Shown here: positions 7,801 through 16,774 of the stretch, in pieces
Position numbering within the stretch: the first letter of the stretch is position 1
Layout of the letters: each line of letters opens with the position of its first letter
IMG/VR virus record: IMGVR_UViG_3300047378_000193
Span: 1-52,611 of that record
From: a virus
Reading direction: 5' to 3' (one strand)
DNA: 52,611 nt
Position numbers and translations under genes: made by a program
The notes under the pieces: generated by a model
What the model was told of the DNA's origin: nothing
Database searches by the model: none
Seen by the model: only the letters and a program-made list of their open reading frames with translations

Positions 7801-8520
7801 ATGGGATTTTATAGAGGGCCAAATATAGTAACGGATGGATTAGAACTTGTAGTTGATATTGCAAGTGAAAGATCTTATCCAGGTTCAGGTACAACAGCAA
7901 CTTGTTTAATTTCCGGAAAAACATTTACCCCAGATGTTAATGCACCTACTTTTGTTACAACGGGTATAGCGCATATGGATATGGAAAAAGACAACCCAGA
8001 TAATTTAAAATCTACTTCTGGCTACACGGGTATAAACACGCAAAATGCTTATACAAGAATTGGTTGGTTTAATATAGAGTCATCTGATGGTAATTTTAAA
8101 CCTATTATTGGTAACGTTGTAGGAAACAATATAAACATGGGTTTAACTATCGCTAATTATAGATTACATTTTCGTCAATACAGTAATTCTGCGAGTGGAG
8201 GAACAAGTAGTGGAGACTATGGTGTTAGTGGAACTGCACAAATACCTGCTAATACTTGGGCACAAGGAGCTATAGTTGTTAATAGATCAGCTCAAACATT
8301 AAAGTTTTATATTAATGGTGTTTTAGATAAAAGTACATCTATACCAGCAATAGGAAACTCAAATAGCGATTATGTTTTAATTGGTGGACCTGATAGTGAT
8401 TCTTATAGTGGAGCAAGATATTTTGACGGTAAAATAGCTCGCGTATCACATTACAACAGAGAACTAACAGTAGCAGAAATTGCTCAAGACTATAACGCAT
8501 TAAAATCAAGATTTATATAA
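7801..8520 (+). CDS. LamG/concanavalin-like lectin, tail adhesin
   Basis: This 239 aa protein begins MGFYRGPNIVTDGLELVVDIASERSYPGSGTT, the diverged front of the phage LamG-type adhesin family (normally TDGL.L.LDA...SYPG.GT.W.DLSG). The domain fills the protein: strands around YTRIGWFNI, WAQGAIVVNRSAQTLKFYINGV and YVLIGGPD follow the jelly-roll LamG order, in which W..G..V......K.Y.NG is typical. It ends ARVSHYNRELTVAEIAQDYNALKSRFI, the conserved tail of the family. It probably binds a surface glycan of the host. The stop is followed after 1 base by the next lectin's ATG, and both share N- and C-terminal motifs, so they are likely paralogues. Confidence 0.8.
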   Translation: MGFYRGPNIVTDGLELVVDIASERSYPGSGTTATCLISGKTFTPDVNAPTFVTTGIAHMDMEKDNPDNLKSTSGYTGINTQNAYTRIGWFNIESSDGNFKPIIGNVVGNNINMGLTIANYRLHFRQYSNSASGGTSSGDYGVSGTAQIPANTWAQGAIVVNRSAQTLKFYINGVLDKSTSIPAIGNSNSDYVLIGGPDSDSYSGARYFDGKIARVSHYNRELTVAEIAQDYNALKSRFI

Positions 8521-8521
8521 C

Positions 8522-9154
8522 ATGGGAGCATACGGAGGACCAAATATAATAACGGATGGGTTAGTGCTAGCATTAGACGCGGGTAGTGAAAGAAGCTATC
8601 CAGGTACGGGAACTACTTGGTATGATTTATCAGGGCAAAACGCTCATGCAGAAGCTGTTAATATGCCTACCTGGAATTCAAATGGGTATTTTGAATTTGA
8701 TGGTACAAATGACGAATTTCATAGTGTAGATATGTCTCAAGAATATAGAGATTTATTTTTTGTATTTGAATCAGATGATGCTGGTGGCGGATTGAGTATG
8801 TTATTTGGAAAATATAACGATCAAGATGACTCAATGAGATTTAATAATGGTGAAATAAATTCAGTTCCAGATATAAATGATTGGCAGTATGGATCAGTTT
8901 CTGACGTTTTTATAAATGGTGAAACAGACGCTTTATCTTCAGGTAACTATGATCTGGGTGGAAAAATGAACTTTGTTAGAAGCTATAGAAGTAACACTAG
9001 CGGCTTTGGCACTTCGTTTAGATACGAAATATCATCTTCTTTTTACGATAGAAGATTAAAGGGGAATTTAGCGCTAATACTTTGCTATAATAGAAAATTA
9101 ACTGATGCGGAAGTATCTAAAAATTATAACGCACTAAAATCAAGATTTATATAA
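8522..9154 (+). CDS. LamG/concanavalin-like lectin, tail adhesin
   Basis: This 210 aa protein has the family signature in its purest form: GGPNIITDGLVLALDAGS, then SYPGTGTTWYDLSGQ, and NGYFEFDGTNDEF. These mark the LamG/concanavalin-like jelly roll common in phage adhesins. The C-terminus (LILCYNRKLTDAEVSKNYNALKSRFI) matches that of the preceding lectin. The centre is diverged and shorter, as expected for a receptor-binding face under selection. Its stop codon overlaps the next start by one base (TAATG), so translation is probably coupled. I infer a role in host glycan recognition. Confidence 0.8.
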   Translation: MGAYGGPNIITDGLVLALDAGSERSYPGTGTTWYDLSGQNAHAEAVNMPTWNSNGYFEFDGTNDEFHSVDMSQEYRDLFFVFESDDAGGGLSMLFGKYNDQDDSMRFNNGEINSVPDINDWQYGSVSDVFINGETDALSSGNYDLGGKMNFVRSYRSNTSGFGTSFRYEISSSFYDRRLKGNLALILCYNRKLTDAEVSKNYNALKSRFI

Positions 9155-9804
9155 TGTACGTAGGGCCAAACTTAGGAGTATATGAAAACAACCCAGCTAA
9201 ATCTGGGTATGATATTTTGCAGAATAACAAATCTGTACCTAGTGGTTCTTACTGGGTGAAAACATCTACTATGTCTTCTGCTCAAAAAATGTATGTAGAT
9301 ATGGTGACAGCGGGAGGCGGGTGGACGTTAATAGTTTGTTCTGAAACACAAGGATCCGCATGGAATACAACAACTGTACTGTCATTAAATAGCTCAACTC
9401 CCAGTATAACAAGTAATTACTCTATACTTAGTTTAGCTGATTCATTAAAGACAAATTTAAGTGGAAAACTAAATTATAGAATAGATGCAGAAACAATGGG
9501 TACTTGGGGCGGAATATGGGAAGCGGATTTTGATAATACCTTTATAGCAACAGACATGTCCAATGAAATTGCTACTAATCTTGTAAAATGGAACACTTGG
9601 ACTATAAATAGCACAGTTGGATCAAATCAAGCTGTATCAAATAGGATGCCTTGGATAGGTACAGGAAATAAAACTTTAAGTACTTGGAATAACACGGGAT
9701 CCTGGTGGGGTACATTAGTTTCTAAATATAGCGGTTACAACCCTGCTCCTTACATATCACCACAAAAACAACAACCAGGTATAATTTGGTACTGGGTAAA
9801 ATAA
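9154..9804 (+). CDS. Fibrinogen-like (FReD-type) lectin, tail adhesin
   Basis: This 216 aa protein starts MYVGPNLGVYENN, keeping the GPN motif seen at the N-termini of the two preceding lectins. It then follows the fibrinogen C-terminal domain pattern: SGSYWVKTS, then MYVDMVTAGGGWTLIV, where fibrinogen-related proteins have G.Y.I.......V.CDM.T.GGGWT. It is Trp-rich to the end (SWWGTL and PGIIWYWVK). Fibrinogen-like domains bind acetylated sugars in animal lectins, and a similar role on the phage tail is inference. The Cys of the usual CDM is replaced by Val (VDM), so the usual disulphide is absent. Confidence 0.7.
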   Translation: MYVGPNLGVYENNPAKSGYDILQNNKSVPSGSYWVKTSTMSSAQKMYVDMVTAGGGWTLIVCSETQGSAWNTTTVLSLNSSTPSITSNYSILSLADSLKTNLSGKLNYRIDAETMGTWGGIWEADFDNTFIATDMSNEIATNLVKWNTWTINSTVGSNQAVSNRMPWIGTGNKTLSTWNNTGSWWGTLVSKYSGYNPAPYISPQKQQPGIIWYWVK

Positions 9805-9839
9805 AATAATAACTTTTTGGATATTGAAAAAAAGATAAT

Positions 9840-12800
9840 ATGGCAAACGAATTTAAAGTAAAAAAAGGATTAATTGTTGCAGGCGCATCAGGCGGAACTG
9901 TTGTAGATGTTCAAGGTTCACAAGGGCAACTGTTTTCAGTAACCGATGACTTAAGCGGATCTATATTCGCCGTGTCAGATATATCTGGTGTACCAATACT
10001 TGATATTAACTCAAACGGAGTTTCATACTTTACCGGTCCGATTGGCATTGGAGTACCGTCACCTAGCACACCATACTATCTACAAATGACATCTGGAGCT
10101 GGAGCAAATGGGGATTGTATTTTAGGTATTTTCGCAGACGCAGATGGCACAACCACTCAAAGTAGCCCTAAAATAGTAATGGGTAAAAATGGAAATGCTA
10201 ATTTCTTCGTTGTTGAAATGGATGACAATCATAGAACTTCATTTGCAAACGCAGTAGGTCACTACTTTCAGAGTGGCTATGTTGGTATAGGAATGACTGC
10301 TCCATTACAACCGTTGTCTATAGAAAACTCTTCTTCGCCTTTAATAAAGATAAGGAATACAACCAACGGAGGTGGAGCTGGTATTGAGTTTAATGACAAT
10401 GGCACATCCACTGCAACTCAAAACGGTAGAATAACATACTATCATAGTGATAGTAATTCTCAAGGAGGCGGTTCTTCTTTTTGGCTTACAGGTGAGGATG
10501 ATCAAACTTTAGTACTTGCTAACAATGGTAGAGTAGTTGTTCAAAAATCTGGATCTGCCTCAGAAGTAGGTTATGGTTTTTATGACGATGTAAATACTGG
10601 TATGTACCGCGTTTCTGCTGACGCATTAGGTTTTTCAACCGGTGGAACTAGAAGATTAGATATGAACAACGGTGGTGTTCGTATAGGTACAGGTGCAAGG
10701 GTTACAACAATACTAGATCAAGACGATATGTCTAGTAATAGCGCTACAGCGCTTGCTACGCAACAAAGCGTTAAAGCTTACGTTGACAACGCTATCGCTG
10801 GCGTGCCGCAAGGTGATATAACAGAGGTGGCTGCTGGTACTTTTTTAACGGGTGGAGGTACTTCTGGTGCTGTAACGCTTAACGCGGACGCGTCAAAATT
10901 AGCTCACATTGTTGATAGCTCTAGTGGCTCTGCTGCTGCTGGGTGGATAACAGTAGCTCAAGCGTCAGGTTCTAGAAAAGCTGGAGAGATTTATGTAACA
11001 GACGGGGACTCTGGTGATCATTCTTATATTAGGATAGAATGGATGCGTAGCTATAATGATAGTAATTTTACAGTGCTAAATTGTGGAGGTCACCAAAATA
11101 GAATACAAGGAGTTAGAGTATTAGAAGAGACCGCAGATACAACGTATGGTAAAAAATATATTCAAGTAAAAGTTACAGTAGCTAGTACTTACTACGTTAT
11201 TGTAACAGCGCCAGGGACTATACCTGCCTATGGGGACTTTACGGCAGAAACACCGGTATTAGAAAATAGTAAGACCGGTTACAATATAAAAGGTAACACG
11301 CTAGAAGACTTGCAGAACTCAAGTATTGGATCAGAACAAGGTATTACTTCTGGAGGTAATATAGAATTAAATGACGCACGTTATGTTTTCACTAAAGGAG
11401 ATGTATTATCACTTTCAGCTGGTGGCGCTGGATCTGGTACAGAGATAGAGGTGGATGACGCTGAAAGTATAATAAAGATAAAATCAGACTTGATAACTAG
11501 TGGGCAAGTTATCATGTCTAGTGCGGTTACTAATGGAGACGACGTGTTTAGAGCAAACCCAGCGCTTGGTACCTTCACTTTAGGTGATATAGAAGAATTA
11601 GGAGATGGTGCTTTAATACAGTCTGACACGAGTGTTATTAAATTAGTGAACACAAGCGTTGACTCATTGACAGCAGATAGTAGTAATAACGTATCAATCC
11701 CTAATGGAAATCTTGTAGTGAGTGGAAGCACAACCGCTAACTCACTAGTTAAAGATGGTGGAACAAGTTCTCAATTCTTAAAAGCTGATGGAAGTGTTGA
11801 TTCAAACACGTATTTAACAACTGAGACTGGTGCTAGAATGATTCAGTTCAATAGATCAGGTATAAACTCTAGTACATACACTATGCTAGCCACTGTTAAT
11901 GGTGATCGCCTTGGTTCTATTTTAAAGATGACAATGACTGGTACAAGTGGCAACGTGGTATTTGCTTGTACTTTTGATATAACAGTAAATCATTCACAAG
12001 ACATACACGTTAAATCTTCTAATGGTGATTACACAGAAGTTACATTAAGAATAACATCTGACAATAATGAAGATTTTTCTATTGAAGCTAAACACAACGG
12101 TTCAACTACTACAGAAGCTGAAGTATGTATATATCCATTAGCTGATGAAATAGTTACACCAACAACTACAGATCCAGGTTACACAGGCGCTGCATACGAA
12201 CATACAGCTACCGAAGGTTGGCGTTATGGTGGAGAAGATGGAAACGTAGAATCTTCTAATGTTATTGTTGATGGTAAAATAGGTATAGGAACGACTAGTC
12301 CTGCTACTGGGTTAGAAGTTAATGGAGATATTGGAATAGGTCGAACTGCTGGAGGTTACACATTTAGAGAAACTGTTGGAGGGGCTGAAAGAGCTTCCAT
12401 TAAATCAAGTGCTACTAATGAATTAATATTTAGTTATGGTGCCAGCGATGAAGCTATGCGTATTGATGATTCTGGCAATGTGGGTATTGGAACGACTGAC
12501 CCCCAGGCAAAACTAGAGGTACAGGGAGGCGCTCCATTTATCTACATTACCGATACTACAGAAACAGATTCAGGTATAATATTTAGAGATCTACAAGCGG
12601 ACATGAGTCAAGCTGCCGCAATAAAATTTAATTCAAGCGACAATAAGCTTAAATTCTATAATAACGATGCAGCAACTGTAAGGATGACTATTGATACCGC
12701 GGGTAGCGTAGGTATCGGAACTACTACTCCTGGCGATAAATTACACGTCAATGGCACCGTTAGATCTCAAGCTCCAACAACTAGTGATTGGGCAGTTTTA

Positions 12801-13556
12801 GGTTATAATAGCTCAGGGAACGCCCCGTCGGGGTTATGGTTTGACAATGGAGACGGTGAGCTGCTACTTAGAGATGATAGCGGTAACCTAAATGTTAGAT
12901 TAAGATCTGACACTAGTAGCTACATTAATGGAGGTAATTTAGGTCTAGGAACTACAAGTCCTAACTTGAAACTCGATGTAATATCGGGAACTAATAATGG
13001 TATTAGAATATCAGCAACAGATACCACTAGTAACTGGAGAGATATTGACATAAGATCATATGTATCGCAAGCACAAGCAGATGCTTTGCCGGACGGATCA
13101 GCCATATACACTACAAATCCAACATCTCAAACAGAAACAGCATTTTCTAAATACGGTGGATTAGTACTACAAGGTAGAGATGATGGAAACTCTAGTTTTG
13201 CTATTAGACTAGGTAACGGAGGTGGTTATGCTACTAGAATGTTCATGGGAGCAACTGGTGCTACTGTTTTTTCAAATACGGTTACAGCTACAAACTTTAT
13301 ATTATCCTCAGATGAAAGATTAAAAGAAAACGTTAAGAAAGTATGTGATAATAGAGTTAAAGCGGATTGGAAAACTTTTGAATTAAAAACAGATAAAGGG
13401 CAGAAAAGATACGGTGTTATAGCTCAAGAGTTAGAAAAGTCTCACCCTGAATTTGTTAATACAGACACAGAAGGATTTAAATCAGTCAAGTATATAGATT
13501 TACTAATTGCTAAAATTGCTGAGCTAGAAGCAAGATTAGAAAAACTAGAAAAATAA
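9840..13556 (+). CDS. Long tail fibre with C-terminal S74 self-cleaving chaperone domain
   Basis: This is a 1238 aa fibre. The N-terminal module at about 20-65 (VDVQGSQGQLFSVTDDLSG, then IFAVSDISGVPI) is shared with the fibre at 4119-7799. Six (V/I/L)G(I/L)G......L.V-type repeats are spread from about 75 to 1045. The last 85 residues are a peptidase S74 intramolecular chaperone: SSDERLKEN with the Ser1157/Lys1162 dyad, then YGVIAQELEKSHPEFV, SVKYIDLLI and a C-terminal coiled coil (AELEARLEKLEK). In this family the domain drives trimer folding and then cuts itself off before the Ser. The stop overlaps the next start (TAATG). Confidence 0.9.
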   Translation: MANEFKVKKGLIVAGASGGTVVDVQGSQGQLFSVTDDLSGSIFAVSDISGVPILDINSNGVSYFTGPIGIGVPSPSTPYYLQMTSGAGANGDCILGIFADADGTTTQSSPKIVMGKNGNANFFVVEMDDNHRTSFANAVGHYFQSGYVGIGMTAPLQPLSIENSSSPLIKIRNTTNGGGAGIEFNDNGTSTATQNGRITYYHSDSNSQGGGSSFWLTGEDDQTLVLANNGRVVVQKSGSASEVGYGFYDDVNTGMYRVSADALGFSTGGTRRLDMNNGGVRIGTGARVTTILDQDDMSSNSATALATQQSVKAYVDNAIAGVPQGDITEVAAGTFLTGGGTSGAVTLNADASKLAHIVDSSSGSAAAGWITVAQASGSRKAGEIYVTDGDSGDHSYIRIEWMRSYNDSNFTVLNCGGHQNRIQGVRVLEETADTTYGKKYIQVKVTVASTYYVIVTAPGTIPAYGDFTAETPVLENSKTGYNIKGNTLEDLQNSSIGSEQGITSGGNIELNDARYVFTKGDVLSLSAGGAGSGTEIEVDDAESIIKIKSDLITSGQVIMSSAVTNGDDVFRANPALGTFTLGDIEELGDGALIQSDTSVIKLVNTSVDSLTADSSNNVSIPNGNLVVSGSTTANSLVKDGGTSSQFLKADGSVDSNTYLTTETGARMIQFNRSGINSSTYTMLATVNGDRLGSILKMTMTGTSGNVVFACTFDITVNHSQDIHVKSSNGDYTEVTLRITSDNNEDFSIEAKHNGSTTTEAEVCIYPLADEIVTPTTTDPGYTGAAYEHTATEGWRYGGEDGNVESSNVIVDGKIGIGTTSPATGLEVNGDIGIGRTAGGYTFRETVGGAERASIKSSATNELIFSYGASDEAMRIDDSGNVGIGTTDPQAKLEVQGGAPFIYITDTTETDSGIIFRDLQADMSQAAAIKFNSSDNKLKFYNNDAATVRMTIDTAGSVGIGTTTPGDKLHVNGTVRSQAPTTSDWAVLGYNSSGNAPSGLWFDNGDGELLLRDDSGNLNVRLRSDTSSYINGGNLGLGTTSPNLKLDVISGTNNGIRISATDTTSNWRDIDIRSYVSQAQADALPDGSAIYTTNPTSQTETAFSKYGGLVLQGRDDGNSSFAIRLGNGGGYATRMFMGATGATVFSNTVTATNFILSSDERLKENVKKVCDNRVKADWKTFELKTDKGQKRYGVIAQELEKSHPEFVNTDTEGFKSVKYIDLLIAKIAELEARLEKLEK

Positions 13557-13984
13557 TGGGTGTACCTAATACAAGCACTTTCTCACTACAGGATGTTGTT
13601 GATGAAGTAAATCCAACTACAGATGATCTAGTTGATTGCTTTGCTGACGCTGTAGCTAGTAGCTTTGACTCTACTTACAGCGGATCAAAAGATAATTTAT
13701 TAAACTTTAGGAACTACGGAGCGGTAAGTTTAACCCTATTTAAGATTGACAATAGTGCCTCTTATGGAAATGCTGTCACAGCTTGCTCTCTTGGTAGTAG
13801 TACTACACTAAGGAACCTTTGGCACAACGGTTCCGGAACATACCCTAGCGTCGGAGACACTATATATCAAGATAGTGCTGGTCTTTATACTTATATTGCC
13901 CCAAATTACTGGTATGTCCCCGCTGGAGATCTTACATTTGATGTAAATAATTCGGGAGTTGTAATAGATGTAGTTGACTGCTAA
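13556..13984 (+). CDS. Small tail-associated protein
   Basis: This 142 aa protein has two parts. Residues 1-55 (MGVPNTSTFSLQDVVDEVNP, TDDLVDCFADA, YSGSKDNLLNFRNYG) form a segment common in marine Bacteroidota phage tail proteins, probably a docking domain. Residues 56-142 form a small beta domain with three Cys and aromatic residues (SGTYPSVGDTIYQDSAGLY, YWYVPAG) that may be a tip or binding module. It is coupled to the preceding fibre (TAATG). I do not recognise an enzyme motif; the role in the tail tip is inferred from position and from the shared N-terminal domain. Confidence 0.65.
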   Translation: MGVPNTSTFSLQDVVDEVNPTTDDLVDCFADAVASSFDSTYSGSKDNLLNFRNYGAVSLTLFKIDNSASYGNAVTACSLGSSTTLRNLWHNGSGTYPSVGDTIYQDSAGLYTYIAPNYWYVPAGDLTFDVNNSGVVIDVVDC

Positions 13985-13999
13985 CCCTGATAAATAAAA

Positions 14000-14031
<32 letters not shown>

Positions 14032-14032
14032 A

Positions 14033-14464
14033 ATGGCAATTACTTACAAATGGGATATCCCAGCAATGAACGCGCACATTCAAGCAGAAGGTGAAGAAAA
14101 CGTAATCTACACAGTACATTACAGGTACACTGGTTCCGAAGAATCTAATGGACAGGTTTATTCATCAACTACTATCGGTACTCAATCTTATACATACGTG
14201 GCAGGAGAGCCTTTTACACCTTACGAAGACACTGAGGCTTTTGAAAATGTAGTTATAGGATGGTTAGAGGATTCTTTAGACGTGCAAGCGATGCAAGCTA
14301 GTATAGATGCAAACATACAATCTCAAATTACACCTGTAAACGAGGACTTATACTTCACTTGGCAAGACGTAGTTCCAGACCCAATTGTTGAAGAGTCTCC
14401 AGTGGTACAGCCTTCAGATCCTGAAGAGGGTGATCCAGAAACAACTGAATCAGTTAGTAGTTAG
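14033..14464 (+). CDS. Conserved phage protein near the tail-fibre genes
   Basis: This 143 aa acidic protein has MAITYKWDIPAMNAHIQAE, then VIYTVHYRYTGSE, SSTTIGTQSYTYVAGEPFTPYED and VVIGWLEDSLD. This matches a small protein family common in cyanophages and other marine phages (TY.W.I......, then Y...G.Q.......FTPY, then V..W). Its role is unknown; in other phages it also lies next to tail-fibre genes. The last 30 residues are Glu/Pro/Ser-rich and probably disordered. The start is set by the TAAA-repeat leader. It is the last gene before the groEL leader. Confidence 0.65.
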   Translation: MAITYKWDIPAMNAHIQAEGEENVIYTVHYRYTGSEESNGQVYSSTTIGTQSYTYVAGEPFTPYEDTEAFENVVIGWLEDSLDVQAMQASIDANIQSQITPVNEDLYFTWQDVVPDPIVEESPVVQPSDPEEGDPETTESVSS

Positions 14465-14501
14465 GTAAAAAACTACTATTTCAAGTGATGATATAAATAT
14501 A

Positions 14502-14528
14502 TCAAATCAAATCAAATTCAATTAAATT
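14502..14528 (+). promoter_or_regulatory. Repetitive A-rich leader of groEL
   Basis: Three TCAAA units (14502, 14507, 14512) are followed by TTCAATTAAATT directly before the groEL ATG. There is no Shine-Dalgarno sequence. The design resembles the A-rich leaders at 36262-36272 and 18870-18889. It probably aids ribosome loading in a Bacteroidota host. Confidence 0.4.
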
Positions 14529-16085
14529 ATGTCAGACAAAATTGTTAAAAACTTGAATTTTGGAGAAGACGCCAAGATTACAGTGTTTAAAGGTATAGAG
14601 AAACTAACAAAAGCAGTTAGCTCTACATTAGGAGCTAGCGGTAAATGCGTTATATTAGAAGACGGTAGTGGTAAACCAGTTATAACCAAAGATGGTGTAA
14701 CTGTAGCTGATTCAATAGTATTATTAGACCCCGTAGAGAATATGGGTGCCACTCTTTTAAAAGAAGCCGCTAGAAAAACAGTTAAAGAAGCGGGAGATGG
14801 GACGACTACTGCCACGGTATTAGCTCACTCTATACTCAAACAAGCTTACGAGCTTGACAAGGATTACAATAGTAGAGACTTAAAAAACGGTATTAACACC
14901 GCTGTTGAAAAAGTTGTTAAATATTTAGAAAAAAATTCCATACAAGTAACTGGTGACATGATTGATTCTGTGGCCACTATATCGACAAATAACGATCCAA
15001 GCTTAGGTAAGGTTATTGGAGATGCTTTTAGATCAGTAGGAGAGACCGGTGTGGTTATGATGGAGCCTACAAGTGAGTCTGAAACTTATGTTGACGTTGT
15101 AGACGGAATACAATATGAAAAAGGATTAACAAACTCTAATTTTATAACAAACAGGTCAACCAAAGAAGCTGTACTTGAAAACCCTTTAGTATTGCTAGTT
15201 GATTCACCTATAGAAAGTATTAGGCAAATTCAATCTGTATTAGAGTACGTTATTAAAAATACAAAGTCATTACTTATTGTTGCTGATATAGATCAGCCAG
15301 TCTTATCAGCGTTAGCGATGAATAAGGTTAAAGGAAATATAAAGGTAAATGTTATTAACGCACCTACCTTTGGTATCAATAAAAAAGATACACTAACGGA
15401 TTTATCTATGTTGACTGGAGCTACTATTATCAACGAGGATCTTGGAGATGATTTAGATCTTATATCGGTAGATAAGCTAGGTGAATGTGTTAGAAGTGTA
15501 ACTGGTGAACAAGATACTATTATACAAATAAAAGAAACACCAGAAGAAGTAAATGAACTTATTCGTAAAATTAAAGAACAGCTTGAGACTGAAAAATCTC
15601 CTGCAAATGTTATACGACTTGAAACTAGACTTGCACGTTTATCTGCTAAGGTTGCAATTGTCAAGGTTGGAGCGAATTCAGACATTGAACTTAAAGAAAA
15701 AACAGACAGAGTCGAAGACGCTATCTGTGCTACAAAAGCCGCAATCAAAGAAGGTATAATTCCAGGAGGAGGTATTACTCTGCTCAACGCGTCTACGTAC
15801 ATAAAAGCTAAGAACAAAGGCGAAGAAGTTTTATTAGAAGCTATAAAAGCGCCTTACGAGACTATACTATCTAACGCTGGTTTAGAATTAGTTTATCCTG
15901 ATAGAAAAAATAGAGGTTTAAACGTGGTTACAGGTAAAGACGTAAATATGGTACGAGCTGGCATTATAGATCCGCTACTGGTTACTAAAAGTGCCTTAAG
16001 AAATGCGGCTTCAGTAGCAACTACTATATTATCTACAGATTGTGTAATCAATAATTTAAGAGTTGGAGATGAAAGCAATAGGTAG
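14529..16085 (+). CDS. groEL: GroEL-type chaperonin
   Basis: This 518 aa protein is a group I chaperonin that folds proteins in an ATP-driven ring in the cytoplasm. All three domains are present. The equatorial ATP site includes ITKDGVTVA (Asp55), the hallmark GDGTTTATVL (89-98) and the late PGGG loop. RVEDAICATKAAIKEG carries Asp397, equivalent to the ATPase Asp398 of E. coli. The apical domain lies roughly between 185 and 370. The C-terminus (LLVTKSALRNAASVATTIL) is canonical, but the usual GGM-rich tail is missing, which explains the length below about 545 aa. The end overlaps groES. The phage probably uses it to fold its own capsid or fibre proteins, or to replace host GroEL; that is inference. 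Confidence 0.95.
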   Translation: MSDKIVKNLNFGEDAKITVFKGIEKLTKAVSSTLGASGKCVILEDGSGKPVITKDGVTVADSIVLLDPVENMGATLLKEAARKTVKEAGDGTTTATVLAHSILKQAYELDKDYNSRDLKNGINTAVEKVVKYLEKNSIQVTGDMIDSVATISTNNDPSLGKVIGDAFRSVGETGVVMMEPTSESETYVDVVDGIQYEKGLTNSNFITNRSTKEAVLENPLVLLVDSPIESIRQIQSVLEYVIKNTKSLLIVADIDQPVLSALAMNKVKGNIKVNVINAPTFGINKKDTLTDLSMLTGATIINEDLGDDLDLISVDKLGECVRSVTGEQDTIIQIKETPEEVNELIRKIKEQLETEKSPANVIRLETRLARLSAKVAIVKVGANSDIELKEKTDRVEDAICATKAAIKEGIIPGGGITLLNASTYIKAKNKGEEVLLEAIKAPYETILSNAGLELVYPDRKNRGLNVVTGKDVNMVRAGIIDPLLVTKSALRNAASVATTILSTDCVINNLRVGDESNR

Positions 16086-16329
16086 AAATTTAATTATAAA
16101 AAAAATAAAAGAAGGGACCACTAAAACTAAAGGTGGTCTACTTCTTGCTGAATCACATAGAGAAGATATTAGATATATAGAAGCTAGTGTAATTTCTATC
16201 GGAAGTGATGTAGTTGGCGTTAGTGAAAATGATAAAATATTTTTCGATAGACACGCCGGTCACAAGATAGAAATAGATAGAGATTTTTATCATGTCATTA
16301 AACTAGAGGATATAGTTGTTGTTTTATGA
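16069..16329 (+). CDS. groES: GroES-type co-chaperonin
   Basis: This 86 aa protein forms the lid of the GroEL ring. MKAIGRNLIIKKI starts the beta barrel. TTKTKGGLLLAES (18-29) is the mobile loop, with GGLLL at the GroEL-contact tripeptide. The core IEASVISIGSDVVGVSENDKIFF and the C-terminal strand complete the Cpn10 fold. I chose the ATG at 16069. An in-frame TTG at 16063 would add two residues but is a weaker start. The gene overlaps groEL by 17 bases and its stop overlaps the next start (ATGA), so the three are probably translated together. Confidence 0.93.
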   Translation: MKAIGRNLIIKKIKEGTTKTKGGLLLAESHREDIRYIEASVISIGSDVVGVSENDKIFFDRHAGHKIEIDRDFYHVIKLEDIVVVL

Positions 16330-16772
16330 AAAGACTAGACGCAAGAGATGTCAAAGACATGAACTTGTTAAAACATTATCGTATAATACGTAAATGGGCC
16401 TGCAAAAACAACAATCTAAATGACGCTGATTTAGAGCTTCTAATATATCTTGATTGCATAGAGCATTTCTCTAAACAAGATTTTAAAATAGGTTCATATT
16501 CTTACAGTTGGGACAATAGACGTTGGAACAAGCTGTTAAAAGCCGGTTGGATAAAAGTTTGGAGACCTAGAAATAGAACAACTCAACTATATAATATATA
16601 TCAAGTTTCTTTTAAAGGTAAGCAACTCATAAATAGAATATATAGAATAATGCTAGGTGAAGATGATATACCAACTAGTTCTAGAAGAAATAAAATAATA
16701 AGCGGTAATAGTTATACAGATAAAGTTTTAACTACAGCCATACATAATGTTAATAACGATAAAGAAAGATAA
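16326..16772 (+). CDS. Winged-helix-like protein
   Basis: This 148 aa basic protein is probably DNA-binding. DLELLIYLDCIEHFSKQDF, then WDNRRWNKLLKAGWIKVWRPR, TTQLYNIYQVSFKGKQLINRIY and a last helix follow the order of a MarR/PadR-like winged helix: helices, then a recognition helix ending in LLKAGWI, then the wing, then the FKGK.L helix. The C-terminal 35 residues are Ser/Asn/Lys-rich and likely disordered. It overlaps groES by 4 bases (ATGA). It may regulate late genes or act with the chaperonin pair; nothing in the sequence decides between these. Confidence 0.6.
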   Translation: MKRLDARDVKDMNLLKHYRIIRKWACKNNNLNDADLELLIYLDCIEHFSKQDFKIGSYSYSWDNRRWNKLLKAGWIKVWRPRNRTTQLYNIYQVSFKGKQLINRIYRIMLGEDDIPTSSRRNKIISGNSYTDKVLTTAIHNVNNDKER

Positions 16773-16774
16773 CT

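Noticed and set aside
15293-15817. Long minus-strand open frame opposite groEL
   Set aside because: Low-complexity Ser/Ile-rich translation with no independent start context; it mirrors groEL codons.
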